Below, one piece after another: positions 24,501 to 36,260 of a stretch of 64,000 nt of DNA. Source of the stretch: Mesostigma viride (Eukaryota > Streptophyta > Mesostigmatophyceae > Mesostigmatales > Mesostigmataceae); the NCBI GenBank assembly GCA_009746045.1, contig RPFO01000213.1:13899221-13963220 (forward strand), written 5' to 3'. A model generated the notes under the pieces. It was given only the letters and a program-made list of their open reading frames with translations. It was not told where the DNA came from and searched no databases. The stretch's first letter is position 1; each line of letters starts with the position of its first letter. The position numbers were made by a program, and so were the translations under genes.

Positions 24501-27500
24501 TCCTCCTTTGGCTCGCCGCCACCATCCCCCGCGCCCCCGAACGACGAGCTGCTGGTTGCGGACGCAGCAAAAGCAGCTCCTGCTCCAGAGGGCGAGGCCG
24601 GTCCCTGGGATGGGGAGAAACCCTGCAGCAGGGACGCGAGTAACGGCAGCGCGCCCGCGGCGCCGATCTTCTCCTGCCGGCGCACGTCATCGCACGCCAG
24701 GTGGCGCAGGGACCGTGCGGCCAGGGTGGCCAGGGACAGCGCCGCGGCGGTGGTGGCGGCAGAGACCGCGACGGGGGCGGGGGCAGCGGCCGCTGCGGAT
24801 GGCGTTGTGGCGGCGGCTGATGCTGCCGCTGCGGCAGTGGCAGGGCTCTGGGGGCTAGTAGGCTGTTCCCCTGCGGTGGTTGCTGCATCGGATGGCTGCG
24901 CGCCGCCGTCACTGGTCGTATCCGAGGTCATGGTACGAAGCATGCCTTCCTGCGGTGGTGGCGGCGTTAGCACCGCCACCTCACCGCCGGCAATGGCAGC
25001 CATGGACGGTGACGGCGGTGGCATGCTCGCTCCGGCCTCCGTGGCGGGGCCCTTGGTAACCGGCTGGCTGGACGCATCTTGCGATGGGGATGGCTTTGCG
25101 GGCTGGTTTAGGGGCGCCGGGGCGTTGGCAGCATTAGCTGTGGTATTGGTCGAAGGCGCTCGAGGGGCCTCCTCTTCCCCGACACAGCAAGGAAAGCACG
25201 CGAATGGGCCCTTGGCGCCGCCGCCACCGCCGCCATCATTGGTGCCCGCATTTCCTCCCTTGCCTTGCACGACGGGCGTCGCAGGCAGCGCCCCTTGCAC
25301 GTTGATGTACTTGGTGGCACGCGCCTTGGTGAGCGCGACAGCCGCATCCTGCCACCGAAGGAGGGACACCAGGGGGGCCACCGCGCCGGCTGGTGTGGGG
25401 GTGCGCGGGGGTGCGTGGGGGTAGAGGTGCATGGGGGCATTGGGGGCCGGAGGACGGCGCATGCGGGAAGGCAGAGGGTGGGGCATGCAGGGAGGCAGAG
25501 GTGTAAATATTATGATTTTGGCAAGAAGTTTAAGTTGCGATGTGGATTCTAAAAAAATGAGGGACAAAGATCCTAGGCGCCCCTGAAGGCGTGGCGTGAC
25601 GATCTAAAGGCATTAATAAATTAATTAGGAACATAACTCCGTTGTTAGTACACGTGACGATCTTAAGGCATTTCGATGATATACTACTAGAAGTATGAAA
25701 TAAGCCACAGGACGATCTGTACGAGTTGAAGGGCATGATGTTCCTTACAGACGAGGTAAAGTATGCGGTCATCATAGGTGAGCTGATAGGACCACTCCCA
25801 GTCATAGCAGCATACAACTAGTATTAGAACTAGTATGAGAACCAGGTAAGGCACTTCGACCGCAGGGGAGCTACAAGGCACCAGGCTTTGCGGGGGCAGC
25901 CCCTCGTCCAATGGTGACCATTATAGTGACCATGATAGTGACCATGACCATGATATCAGGCTTTGCAGGGGCAAACTGGCGTCCCAAGGCGTCAGATTCG
26001 ATTATCCTAGCAGGCCTCCAACACCATCACCCCTACCGCTTCGCAAGGCAACCGCCCAAGCACTGTAGTGACCAGCGCAGTGACCGATGGGTCTAGTACA
26101 GCATACTACGGCTGCGCAAGGCGACCGCCCAAGCACTGTAGTGACCAGCGCAGTGACCGATGGGTCTAGTACAGCATACCACGGCTTCGCAAGGCAACCG
26201 CCCAAGCACTGTAGTGACCAGTACAGCGACCGATGGGTCTAGTACAGCATACCACGGCTTCGCAAGGCAACCGCCCAAGCACTGTAGTGACCAGTACAGT
26301 GACCAATGGCTCTAGTACAGCATACTACGGCTTCGCAAGGCAACCCCTCGGGGGTTGGATTAGGAACATGTCGCCCTACCTTGCATGGCCTCGGCCTTGC
26401 TGGCCTCCGTCACCAACAGCGACGACAGCAGCTCCAGCCCCGCCTTCTTCTTCTCCATGTCCTTCCCCTTGATGAGCCCCACAAGCGGCACGATGATGCC
26501 TGCACCGCTGGCCCCCACCTGCCACGTCTCGCCGCCCTCCTGCCAGACCAGCACGCGCGCGAGCGTGGCCGCCGCGTGCATGCGACACGTGTCACCGCCC
26601 CCCGTGCGCGTGACCAGCGTCATGAGTAATGGGACCGCACCAGCGTCTGTCACCGCCGCCACCGCCGCCGCCACCGCCTCCTTGCCGGCATCTGGTGCGG
26701 GCGGCGGGGGTGCCGAGGATGCCCCGGGAGTGGGCGTTGGCGTTGGCGGGGTGGTCGCGGTGGCGTTTGCTAGCGGCGCCGCATCGAGGAAGAAGTGGAG
26801 GAAGCGCGCGGCGGCGGTGATGATGCCGTCGTCGTTGGCCGCCACGATGCGCAGCAGCTGGACGACAGGTGGCACCTGGTGGTTGGCCGAGCACCGACAA
26901 GGTGTGTGTGGGGGGGGGAGCAGGAATGGACGTGGCTACGTGAGGTCAACCTCTGTAATGATTTCCAAAAGGGGACAGAATCATGGGCCTGGCGCCTCAC
27001 AGGTCCCGCACTAGTCACAAGAAAGGACTACCCGATGCTCTGAGCCCTGCTACCGAGTCATTCAACCGCTACAGCGCAAACACACCCACACCTCATACAC
27101 AAACTCACCATACATACAGACACCCACACCCTCATAAGGCCCCCACGGTCACACTCATGCACACACACACACACACACACAGCCTGCAAGATTCTGGCAA
27201 AATCCTCCCCACGAATCATCCCACGCCTGCTCATGAGGCCCTGCCATCCGCAAAACAACTTGCATCTGCCACACAACTTCCGCACATACCCCCCCCGCGG
27301 CGCGCACGGCCGCCGCCGTCTCTGGGCTGCGGTGCACCAGACTGCCCAGCACCATCGCCGCGGCCTCTGTGAGCGCGGTCACTGTATTAGAGCGAACGAG
27401 GCGCAGCAGGTGCGGCAGCAGCTGCGAACGGTGCGCCGCCATCTCTGCCACCGCGGGCGCAAACACCTCGGGGTCGGCGCTCAGGTTTGCCAATGCCAGC

Positions 27501-30500
27501 AGAACGATCGTCTCCGCGCCGTGGCTCTCCTGCGGTGGAATTCCCAATGTGTGGGGTGACAGGGGGTAGCATGCAGGTTAAATATGTGGGTTCAGTGACC
27601 AATCAACCATTGTAGACATACGCAACCAGACAATCACAGACAAGACGGGCAGCAGCCGTGTCACAGCCCAGTGACTCAACAAACATGAGCACCACAACAG
27701 CAGCTGTTGGAACCATCCCCATCCCCATCCCCATCCCCATCCCCATCCCCATCCCCATCCCCATCCCCATCCCCATCCCCATCCCCATCCCCATCCCCAT
27801 CCCCATCCCCATCCCCATCCCCATCCCCATCCCCATCCCCATCCCCATCCCCATCCCCATCCCCATCCCCCCCCTTACCCCCCACCCCCACCCACCCACC
27901 CCAACCCCCACCCCCAACAGCACCAATACCTGCGCGGTGCCAGCGGTGGAGCAAGCATGGCCAATCAACCCTAAGCAACAGCCAAAGCTGAGCGAGTGTA
28001 AGGATAGGGGAAAGGGCCAGCCACGGGGATCGAAGGCATGGGGAAAGGGGCGTATGGATGAACGTGACGGCCAGCAGAAACCCAGGCATACGCCCAACAG
28101 CTGTATTACGCAGTTCTCCCCAAGTGGACATGAGGCGCCGCCAGGGTGCTGTGTGATAGTTGCGATTGAGCCATGTACCACGGTCTTGTCATCCAACATT
28201 GCATCGACATCGACGTGCTTGATCTTGCTTCTACCTGCGGCAGATCTGCAGCAGTAGTTACACGAGTACTTTTATAAATAAAAGGGATTATATCAAAAAA
28301 CAAAATTACACACAAACTCATCAATGCCTCCCGGCAGGTCAATGCCCCAAATTGCGGCAGGCCGATACGCCCCTACCTGCAGCAGGTTGATCAGCCCCTG
28401 GATGGCCCCCGTTCGCAGCAGTGGCCCCCGCCCCAGCAGCAGCTTGTTGCGCGTGAGACGCTCAATGGCCACCGCCGCCTGGATACGGCCGCCAGGGTCC
28501 CCCTCGCGCAGCACGGTCACCAGGGGGGGGATTGCGCCGGCTGCCGCCACCTCCTCGGCGCGCTCGCCTGCGGGGGAGCCGTGACAGGGGTCAGCAGGGA
28601 TGGAAGCGCAATTGGAAAGGGTGAGGTCAATAGGGATATGGGGGGGAAGGGGACTCATCTGCGTGGAAAGACCGAGAGTCAAGACAAAACGTTCACCTTC
28701 TTCATTTTCATTTCCACAATCCAGCATGAAAAGGGGGTTGCCGTGCGAAGCAATAGGATGGTATTGATGGAATTGTTCATGCCAGGAAAAGGGAGGGGTC
28801 AATTGGGACCCCTATCGATGGGAGCCGAGGGGAGGCCACTTGCCTGCGGCGAAGAATGTAGGGAGTGGCCATGCATGCGCATGCCAACAAGGTGGGGGCG
28901 AGGGGTTAGTTCGCAGTTCATAAGGTACGATGCTCGGTCTGCGGGGAAGGGAACGAGGGTGACTAGAGACTATATGGTTTGGCTATGAACAGGGATGCGT
29001 TTATAGTGATGCGCATGCCAAGAAGCTCAGAGCTTATCCTGTTGCTTTCTAGTTCATGCCATACGGAAACACTCTTCCCATCCTGGTCCCTTCCTGCTCC
29101 GTTCGTGACAGTATTTTTTGTGTGTGTGGTCGCTATAGTATGGTATTGTGTGTGGTCACTATAACATAGCATTGTGTGTGTGTTTCTCCCCTTCCTCACA
29201 GGCCTCGTAGGCTGGAAAGGCAGCAGACAACCATTGGGAGCCAACGGGCGAAGGGAGGACTCATCGGCGGAAAGTGAAACAGTCGCTGCAACCGTGGAGG
29301 TTGCAAGGCATGCCGAGGAGTGCGTTTTGCAGGGACACTAACCAAAATGTCCAAGTGCGGCACCCTGACTGTACGTTCTGTCTGCGGCTATCGAAACCAA
29401 ACACCTGACAGTCCCGTGAGGTTAACAGGCCGTGATACGAACACCTTGGTTCTAGGCTGCCACAAGTTCTGGCTGTCCCCGCACTGGTACTGATACAGGC
29501 TGGCTGACGTGCTGCAGCGCACACACAGCAATAAGAAGACGCCGTGGGGGCCAGGGTTGGATGCCTGAGAGTACGGGTTGAATGCCACTCATGCAGAGTG
29601 GAGGGGGCGTATGCCAGTTTAACTACGGTGGGCTGCACAAACCTTTCTCCCCGGCCAATGCTGCCAGCAGCGCTGCCGACTGCTCCCTCGCCCGCGCACT
29701 ACCGGTGGCCACGATGCTTGAGAGCGCAGGGATGGCGGTGGTGGCGTCGCCCCAGCCGCGCCCCTTGCGCAGCGCTGGTATCGCCTTCTTCCAGCCGTAC
29801 TGCTCCTGCGAGAAGAACAGGAGCGCCAGGCTGGCCTCGCGCACTTGCGGGCTGCTCCCCTCGCGCAGGTGGGTCGAAAGGTAGCTGGGGGCACCGGATT
29901 TGAGCACCGCGCGCCGTACGTCCCTGTCGTGCTCGGCCAGGGACGCCAGGGAGACGGCGGCCAGCTCGGACAGGGTGCGTGCCAGCTGCTTGTTCTCTGC
30001 CTCCTTGGCCTCATCGTGGCCCGCTGTGTGGGCCTTGATCTTGTCCTGGAGTTGGCGCCGGAGGCTGGACGTCTTGAGCTGATCGCACAGGCCGGTCACA
30101 ACGTCGGGCATCGCGGACAGGGTACGGGCAGATTGGGGAAGCGCGCCCAAGGGAATGAAGGCTTCCAGGACTGCTTGACGGAAGCGTCCGGCACACTCTT
30201 TCAATTTCAGGAGTCCTGCCAATGGTGCGAGTCCCGTCGCAACTGCCGTTACTTTGTTCTCGTCGTTGTACTTGAGTAGATGGGACAGCATTCTGGCCGC
30301 CGGTTCCCTACCCTCAGGGAGGGTAAACTTGTCCATTCTTTTGAGGATAAGGGAAACAGCATTTGCTTTCGTAGCCGTCGCAAGAGTTAAACGATATGGA
30401 TCAAGCGACGGCGCAGTGGCCTGTCTATCTATCACGGCACATAAAGCCGTGCATGCCAGCTCCCCCCCGGCATCGTCGCTGTCTTTTAAAAATTTAAGCA

Positions 30501-30591
30501 GTTGTGGCACGCTCCTCGCCTCCGCTTCCGCTTGGATGTCTGACATAGATCTGGTAAGCTGCGCGTTGGGAGGCTTCCCCGCTTCCGCCAT
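21584..30591 (-). CDS. Large ARM/HEAT-type repeat protein
   Basis: Five minus-strand exons: 30591-29643, 28567-28377, 27529-27290, 26875-26380 and 25389-21584, with GT-AG introns and consistent phases (1893 aa). The start ATG has a good context (GAGCCATGGCG). Armadillo-type repeats recur throughout: AGAIPPLVTVL, AAGGVPPVVQLL (joined across intron 3), AGAVAPLVSLL (joined across intron 4), SRDAVVAVGT-like helices near the end. The middle (about residues 660-1280) is low-complexity Ala/Ser/Pro, with a short CFPCC cluster that could be acylated, a coiled-coil/charged stretch ARKAAAEAEVERKRKEQEEE, and an acidic SDSDESSDLDGSDTSSDSD block. No U-box, F-box, kinase or other catalytic domain is visible. 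ARM solenoids bind proteins; partner and location are unknown. The 3.8-kb last exon is unusual against the 0.2-0.9 kb exons upstream. Confidence 0.8.
26045..26340. repeat. 73-bp minisatellite in ARM-gene intron 4
   Basis: Four tandem copies starting at 26045, 26118, 26191 and 26264 (unit begins AAGGCAACCGCCCAAGCACT), with a truncated fifth at 26337. Copies differ at a few sites only. It lies in the intron between exons 4 and 5. Confidence 0.85.
27715..27870. repeat. (ATCCCC)26 hexanucleotide microsatellite in ARM-gene intron 2
   Basis: Twenty-six uninterrupted copies of ATCCCC (GGGGAT on the transcribed minus strand), followed by a C-rich run to about 27905. In the pre-mRNA this is a G-rich GGGGAU repeat. 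Long ORFs across it are shadows. Confidence 0.95.
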
Positions 30592-31668
30592 GGCTCGAAA
30601 TAATTTATTCTAAAATCCTCTGTGATCGAAAATTCCAACGAACACCTTTAAAAATTAAACTGCAACGGACAAGAAGTAATGCAGCATGATTCCTCAGGTA
30701 ACGAGGCTGCTGAGTGCATTTTACCAACAACTAAACATTTGTGTGGCATGCATCACGAAATGTCGAATAGGCTAATCTTCTAAAATCCCACAGCGCAGAT
30801 GCCGTGAGCCTCACAATGCCTCAGTACCTCGCATGCCGAGATTATTTCAAATGGCACCTAATCGCCATTTGTGGTGGATTTCTGGTAACAAGTAACAACG
30901 TACTAACCTGTATTGCTGTGTGGAATCGTCTCGGTCCTGCTCCCATTTTCCCGGTACCTCAATTCTCAACTGGTCGCGTCACGGCCAAAAGGGTCTTTGA
31001 AACTCGTTAGGCGGACGTTCCTATTTACATTACGGCTATCTCATATATATCTAGGGTCGCAAATAGATAGACCGTAGACCTTATCCTGGCTGCTTGGAAT
31101 AGGAATCTGTAGACTATGTCATGTGTGGCAGGACCCGCTGGCATGGCATGCAGCGCCTGAGTCCAGGGCCCGGCACAGGGCTGAGGGCACTACGGTACAT
31201 AGTACGTACGTGGCAGTTGGCAGTAGGAATTGCCAGCACAGGGTCACCGTCTGCAGCACTGCGCTTAGTTCGCTGGAATTAAGGTAGGCGACGATGATGG
31301 TGACGATTGACGTCGAATGTCGAATCGCAGGATTGCCTGTCGCCATGACCGTGAACGCAGGCTGATAAAGAGGCACTGATAAAGAGGCAGTCCCAGTTTC
31401 ACCGGCAAGCCATAAACGGACAGCAGTCTTGACAATTGTCTCTTGGCGAGAAAAGTAGAGGTGATAGTCGCGTTTACGGAACGTATAACGCCGAGGTTTA
31501 GCCATTGCAAAGATGGCCACCGAGTTCGTAGTGTAGGCGGATCGAAACGTTGTACGTATTGGTCGGCTCATTTGCTGGAGTTGGGCGGCTGCTGATTGTG
31601 GCAAGCAATAATATACCTTTGAGGACAGCCAGACCAATCTCACATTTCTACTTTCCTTCTGGAGGGGA
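30592..31668. promoter_or_regulatory. Divergent intergenic region between the ARM gene and TIM21
   Basis: The two genes start head to head, 1077 bp apart, so both promoters lie here. I see no TATA box close to either start. ORFs on the minus strand (31119-31643) belong to no family I recognise. Confidence 0.4.
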
Positions 31669-32964
31669 ATGACGCGAGCAGGACTGCTCAGCAGGCATGG
31701 TCGTTCCGTTCATGCCCTGCTCAAGCGAGCACTTGTAGACAGTGCACGCTGTAGTGTCGAGGGTGCTCAGCGTGCGGCCGGTAGCGGCAGTCTAGGCAGT
31801 TATGTGCAAACGGCCGCCACCGAAGTGATGCCTTCAGAGTGTACACTGTTTTCGCAACGAAGGGCCTATGGGTTGACGCGTCTCAACGAGTGCCGCGTCT
31901 CGCATCACGGTATTCGTGCGTTGTCCTCTCAAGCCACGAACTCGGAAAAGGCTCAGAAGGAAAAAGACAGTGCCCTTGTGCAGGACGAAGGCGATGCGTT
32001 TGACTCATTGACAGACCGTATCCCTGAAAAACCTGTATCGGTGGCCGAGGCCGGCGGGTACGGAATCGTCATTCTGGCCGCTTTCGGCGTTGCCGGGGTG
32101 GCAGCATACTCGGTCTTCAAGGAACTGGTCCTTGAACCTACAGAGTACAGGATATTTGACATCGCGCTTAAAAGGGTGCAGCAGGACAGCCAGGTATGTT
32201 ATCTTACTTATCTATGTCCTCAAGTTTAGATTAGGTGGTACGTTCCTTTGCTGACGCACCTTCTTCTGTCACCTATTCTGCAACCTTCTACGCAACTTGC
32301 TTTATTCCCCCCCCTTCCCTCAAACCCTCCTTTCACCTACTTGTCCACTTTGTGATTCTTGTAAAGATGGGATGATTTCTTGGTAGCATTTGATTTCAAC
32401 CTGAGCTATCAAGGAGACAACCACTGAGCTATAATTGAATTGTTTTGGGGGGGGCAGATCCGCTCTAGTGCCATTGTAGGGTATTGTACACGGAGGCACA
32501 TATTCACTATTGGGTGCGTTTGGAGCTAATGGCTGCCTCCTTTTCCCTGTGCCGTTGTTCCCTTTGCCTCGTTCTTCCTGCATCTCTTCTCTGCGCTGCC
32601 TCTTTCCCTGCATGTCCTTTCCGTGCACCTCGTTTTCCTTTTGCCTCGTCTGTGGCAGGTGCTCCTGCGCGTGGAGGGCCCGATCAGCGGGTACGGGTCG
32701 GAGAGCCAGAACCGTGCCGCGCGCCAGCGTATCCCCCATCGTGAGTACGTGGACAAGTCGGGCAACAAGCACGTGGCGGTCCAGTTCCACATCCGCGGCC
32801 GGCATGGCGCGGGCGTGGTCACTGCAGACATGTACCAGGACAACGCAGCAGGTGGAAAGGAGTGGAAGTACGCCTACTTGACGGTGGAGATCACGGCGCC
32901 GTACCCGACGCAGATTATACTGGAGCCACCGGAGCAGTCATATGTGGAGCGGCCCGCCAAGTGA
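31669..32964 (+). CDS. TIM21: Mitochondrial import inner membrane translocase subunit TIM21
   Basis: Two exons, 31669-32193 and 32659-32964 (276 aa), GT-AG intron in phase 0. TIM21 sits in the inner mitochondrial membrane with its C-terminal domain in the intermembrane space, and links the TIM23 import channel to the TOM complex and respiratory chain. The N-terminus (MTRAGLLSRHGRSVHALLKR) is a basic presequence. A single membrane segment lies at about residues 129-151 (GYGIVILAAFGVAGVAAYSV). The conserved TIM21 domain follows: EYRIFDIALKRVQQDSQ, GPISGYGSESQNRAARQRIP, HREYVDKSGNKHVAVQFHI, GVVTADMY and WKYAYLTVEI. Length and order are normal for the family. The last codons lie inside a short tandem repeat. 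The intron carries a 14-bp retroposon micro-insertion. Confidence 0.92.
32410..32423 (-). mobile_element. 14-bp retroposon micro-insertion with 9-bp target duplication
   Basis: CAAGGAGACAACCA, the reverse complement of the last 14 nt of the Penelope-like element, is bracketed by perfect CTGAGCTAT copies (32401-32409 and 32424-32432). It lies inside the TIM21 intron. Alone it could be chance, but the same sequence in the same register flanked by different duplications occurs at 13870 and 38439. Confidence 0.75.
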
Positions 32965-33064
32965 TGGGCGTCAATTAGATGACCCGCCAAGTGATGGGGG
33001 TTGATTAGATGACCCGCCAAGTGAGGGGCGTCAATTAGATGACCCACCAAGTGAGGGCCGTCAT
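32952..33064 (+). repeat. 30-bp tandem repeat containing the TIM21 stop codon
   Basis: About four copies of CCCGCCAAGTGATGGGCGTC plus AATTAGATGA, the first of which carries the last codons (Pro-Ala-Lys) and TGA of TIM21. Each later unit again has AAGTGA. The repeat arose by duplication of the gene's 3' end and lies in the 3' untranslated region. Confidence 0.8.
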
Positions 33065-33780
33065 TTCCACTACTAAGTACAGGGGTGCATGTTGATAGCA
33101 AGTCAAGGCATGTCATGGGTTTCATCGAGGCAACGCGCATGACACAGTCCACCAAGGGGTTGACATGGCGAGGATGAACATTAGGGGAGGTGCCCAACCC
33201 ACGCTATCTAGTACATGTCTTGCCAACGCCTGTGGCATGGCGGGATTATATTTGGAGTGAAACTGATTCGATACTCTTAGTGTATGTTCAGGTGTCTTAT
33301 CCATGTCCCTAGGCTTCATGTGGAGCCCAAATGAAGTACTGCAAAACTTCAGACCTATTGGCTTGCATTGTCATTAGATCTATGTTTTTTGTTCATGTTT
33401 GAAAAATCCCTGGGGTTGGTGCAAGAGATGTACGGTGGGTTTGTGTTTTTTTCATCATGGTGAAATGCCGTTGAGTGTTCCCAAATCTCAAATGCCCGTG
33501 CGTTGAAAGTGAAGAGTGCACGACAGCTAAGTCATGGCTAGTCCTCGGGTACCGGCCTAGTCCTAGCTTTCCAGTTAACGGACTCGCTTAGCTGATAGAG
33601 ATCAAAGCATCTTGAGCAAAAATGAGATTATCAATGAGATTATAATGAGACTATAGCTGTAAGGTAGGCGCTTGACCAATCGAGATTATCAATGAGATAG
33701 TGTGCAGTGCCATGGTCCAAAAATGCATGCAATCGATCACACAAGGGGCTCTGACAATGGACCATGCATTGTCAGCCCAT

Positions 33781-33816
33781 TAATTAACTGATTAATTAAA
33801 CTCATGCTCCCGTTGG
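33781..33816 (-). mobile_element. 36-bp family B micro-insertion with 10-bp target duplication
   Basis: The insert starts TAATTAACTGATTAATTAAA and ends CTCATGCTCCCGTTGG; read on the minus strand it is half of the B hairpin followed by the TTAA tail. It is bracketed by perfect GTCAGCCCAT (33771-33780 and 33817-33826). Confidence 0.8.
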
Positions 33817-33890
33817 GTCAGCCCATGGTGCTAAAGCACCTTTGTGTACTATAGCATGTACTATAGTATGCATTTTTGCCCCCATGTTAC

Positions 33891-34205
33891 TCACTGGTGA
33901 GCTGGACATGTCGGCTGTCCGCCTCCCCCGCGCGCGGGGGAAGGCTGGCCCGGCACCCGTGCTCCTCACCTTTAAGTACATGGCGGACAAGCTGGCGTTC
34001 CTTAAATGCCGCAAGAAGCTCTCGGAGACTCGCTTCACGCTGGACGACGACTTGACCCTGGCCCAGCAATGTTCAGCGGCGACGTGAGCTATGGCCGACC
34101 TACCTTCAGCTCCGGCAGAGCGCAAGGGGGAAGCCGGTATACTGGAGGGGGGCGGTCATCCACGTTGACCACAAGCCCTGGCAGCCCCCTCCTGCCACCT
34201 CAGAC
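33891..34205 (+). pseudogene. LINE ORF1-like (nucleic-acid-binding) fragment
   Basis: Reads ELDMSAVRLPRARGK, APVLLTFKYMADKLAFLKCR, LSETRFTLDDDLTLAQQ, then after a +1 frameshift ELWPTYLQLRQSARGKPVYW and RGAVIHVDHKPW. This order (R-PRPVxVxF...K..xLK..x.L..T...xxDDLT...xLWPxY...R..GK..xWRG..xxVDG) is what L1-type LINE ORF1 C-terminal domains show. It is truncated at both ends and frameshifted, so non-functional. Confidence 0.65.
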
Positions 34206-34334
34206 TAGGAATATATATACCAGTAGTGTAGATTAGTAAGGCTTAGCCTAGCATGTGGCCCACGCGCATGTGCGCCCATAATGGCCCCCATGGATGTTGC
34301 CTTCAGAATTTAGCCAAGCCATGCCTATAATGGG

Positions 34335-35244
34335 CAGGACTTATCAAAGAGACAACCAGCGCAGGCCAGAAATCGGGAGAATCCGGACCATGGTAGCTCG
34401 AGCCTGCCGTTATCTTTTCCGCGTTTTCGAGTCGTTCAGGATGATGAAGATGAATGGTGATGGAAATGTGTATCCTTGTGCATTGAAATTATGGCTGGCT
34501 TACGTGTGGAGCGACTAGATGACCTAGACGGTGGGGCCGGAAACAGCATGCTTGATCAGGGCGTGTGTTTCTAGCCTAACTGGCCGGGAGTGTCTAGTGG
34601 TGAGCACCATTGCTGCGATCGCTCTCCCACCATTTACGAGGAAATACCCGCAAATGGAAAACCACTGAAAAGATCTAGCTAGTCAGTCATCACGTTAGCC
34701 ATGCCATGATTCCAAACGTCCAAGAACTGCACACGGTGCAAAGGCAAAAAGCCGGAGGACAGCACTTTCAAATGTGCGGCGGGAACCAAAAGCCCGCGGA
34801 TGCCAGAAAACATCGTGTTGCGGCAGCGACGCGACGATGTGGACAACGAATCCAGTGCCAAGCTCGGAACGGCCGCAAAGGAGATCTGGCATCACAGGGT
34901 TCAGATGTGCGGAGATACTATGCGATCCAGCCGGTCCACGACCTGTTTGTAGAGCTTGTGCCAAGGGGCAGCACCGAACAGATGTGGGTGACGTTGCAAA
35001 AAACATCGGACTTGACGGAGCATAATGGCTCGGTCATAGTCTTTGACCAATAAACGCTGCAAGAGTTCAACAAGAGTCGTGATGAAATCAACACGATAAG
35101 AACAAAGACGGGAAAAACGATGTAACTGAGAAAGAACAACACCATATTTTGCTGTGTGGGAAAGGAGACTGTGAATATCGGGGTAACGAATAAAAGGACT
35201 TATGCTCACGTGACGCAGTCACGTGTCTATTAATTAATTAATTA
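34335..35244 (+). mobile_element. Family A micro-element (A2) with 14-bp target duplication, split by a nested element
   Basis: ATGCCTATAATGGG occurs at 34321-34334 and 35245-35258. Between them, once the nested Penelope-like copy and its duplication are removed, only about 51 bp remain: CAGGACTTAT, then GCTCACGTGACGCAGTCACG and TGTCTATTAATTAATTAATT. The hairpin (CACGTGAC-GCA-GTCACGTG, 35206-35224) and TTAATTAA tail are complete. This is one of the best proofs that family A copies are true insertions. Confidence 0.8.
34345..35194 (-). mobile_element. Penelope-like retroelement, 5'-truncated copy 1
   Basis: 850 bp on the minus strand, bracketed by perfect AGGACTTAT (34336-34344 and 35195-35203). 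The coding strand reads the end of a reverse transcriptase (about 35209-34903, the first few codons lying in the flank): KYGVVLSQLHRFSRLCSYR, VDFITTLVELLQRLLVKDYD and FLQRHPHLFG, then a stop and about 560 bp of 3' untranslated sequence ending GGTTGTCTCTTTG. The GVxxSQxxRFxRxCS...F...L...LL..xYD pattern is the thumb region of Penelope-like and related reverse transcriptases; that assignment is from memory of the pattern. It was inserted into the family A micro-element, which gives a relative age. Confidence 0.75.
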
Positions 35245-35485
35245 ATGCCTATAATGGGACCCCCATGGATGTTGCATTAAGAATTTAGCTATGCTATACC
35301 TATGCAGAGAGATGCTCTCTGTCGAGAAGCCATGCCCTAGCCCTCGTATAGCCATGATGATCTTCCCCCCCATGGCATGCTCCCCCCCCCTTCTTGGCTG
35401 GGCATAGCATGATAGACCATGAGGGTGCGGGTGCCCTGGTGCACCTAGAGCAAGTGTTGCTTACATTCCACTCTTGCAGGAAGTA

Positions 35486-35570
35486 GCCTAGAATGTATTA
35501 AAAGCCATATGCCCCTTCTCAGGGATATGTGCTACATATTCTCCCAACGGAGTTATGTTACAATTCAATA
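35486..35570 (+). repeat. Family C retroposon 3' end (C1)
   Basis: GCCTAGAATGTATTAAAAGC...GGGATATGTGCTACATATTC followed by TCCCAACGGAGTTATGTTAC. It shares over 60 bp with the TSD-bounded C copy at 44676-44774. The hairpin is ACATA-CTCC-CAAC-GGAG-TATGT type. It abuts the second Penelope-like copy. Confidence 0.7.
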
Positions 35571-36260
35571 GTATGCATGTGTCGATTTCATCACGACTCT
35601 TGTTGAACTCTTGCATTGTTTGTTGGTCAAAGACTATGACCGAGACATTATGCTCCGTCAAGTCCGGTGTTTTTTGCAACGTCACCCACATCTGTTTGGT
35701 GCTGCCCCTTGGCACAAGCTCTACAAACAGGTCGTGGACCGGCTGGATCGCGTAGTATCTCCGCACATCTGAACCCTGTGATGCCAGATCTCCTTTGCGG
35801 CCGTTCCGAGCTTGGAACTGGATTCGTTGTCCACATCGTCGCGTCGCTGCAGCAACAAAATGTTTTCTGGCATACGAGGGCTTTTGGTTCCCGCCGCACA
35901 TTTGAAAGTGCTGTCCTCCGGATTTTTGCCTTTGCACCGTGTGCAGTTCTTGGACGTTTGGAATCATGGCATGGCTAATGTAATGACTGAGTAGCTAGAC
36001 CTTTTCAGTGGTTTTCCATTTGCGGGTATTTCCTCGTAAATGGTGGGAGAGCGATCGCAGCAATGGTGCTCACCAGCAGACCCTCCCGGCCAGTTAGGCT
36101 CGAAACACACGCCCTGATCAAGCAAGCTGTTTCCGGCCCCACCGTCTAGGTCATCTAGTCGCTCTAGACACGTAAGCCAGCCATAATTTCAATGAACAAG
36201 GCTACACATTTCCATCACCATTCATATTCATCATCCTGAACGACTCCAACACGCGGACAA

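Noticed and set aside
34276-35320. Long terminal repeat pair around the Penelope-like copy
   Set aside because: Direct repeats of about 60 bp (CCCCCATGGATGTTG...) flank the nest, but they are diverged, contain no TG...CA ends, and there is no gag/pol between them.
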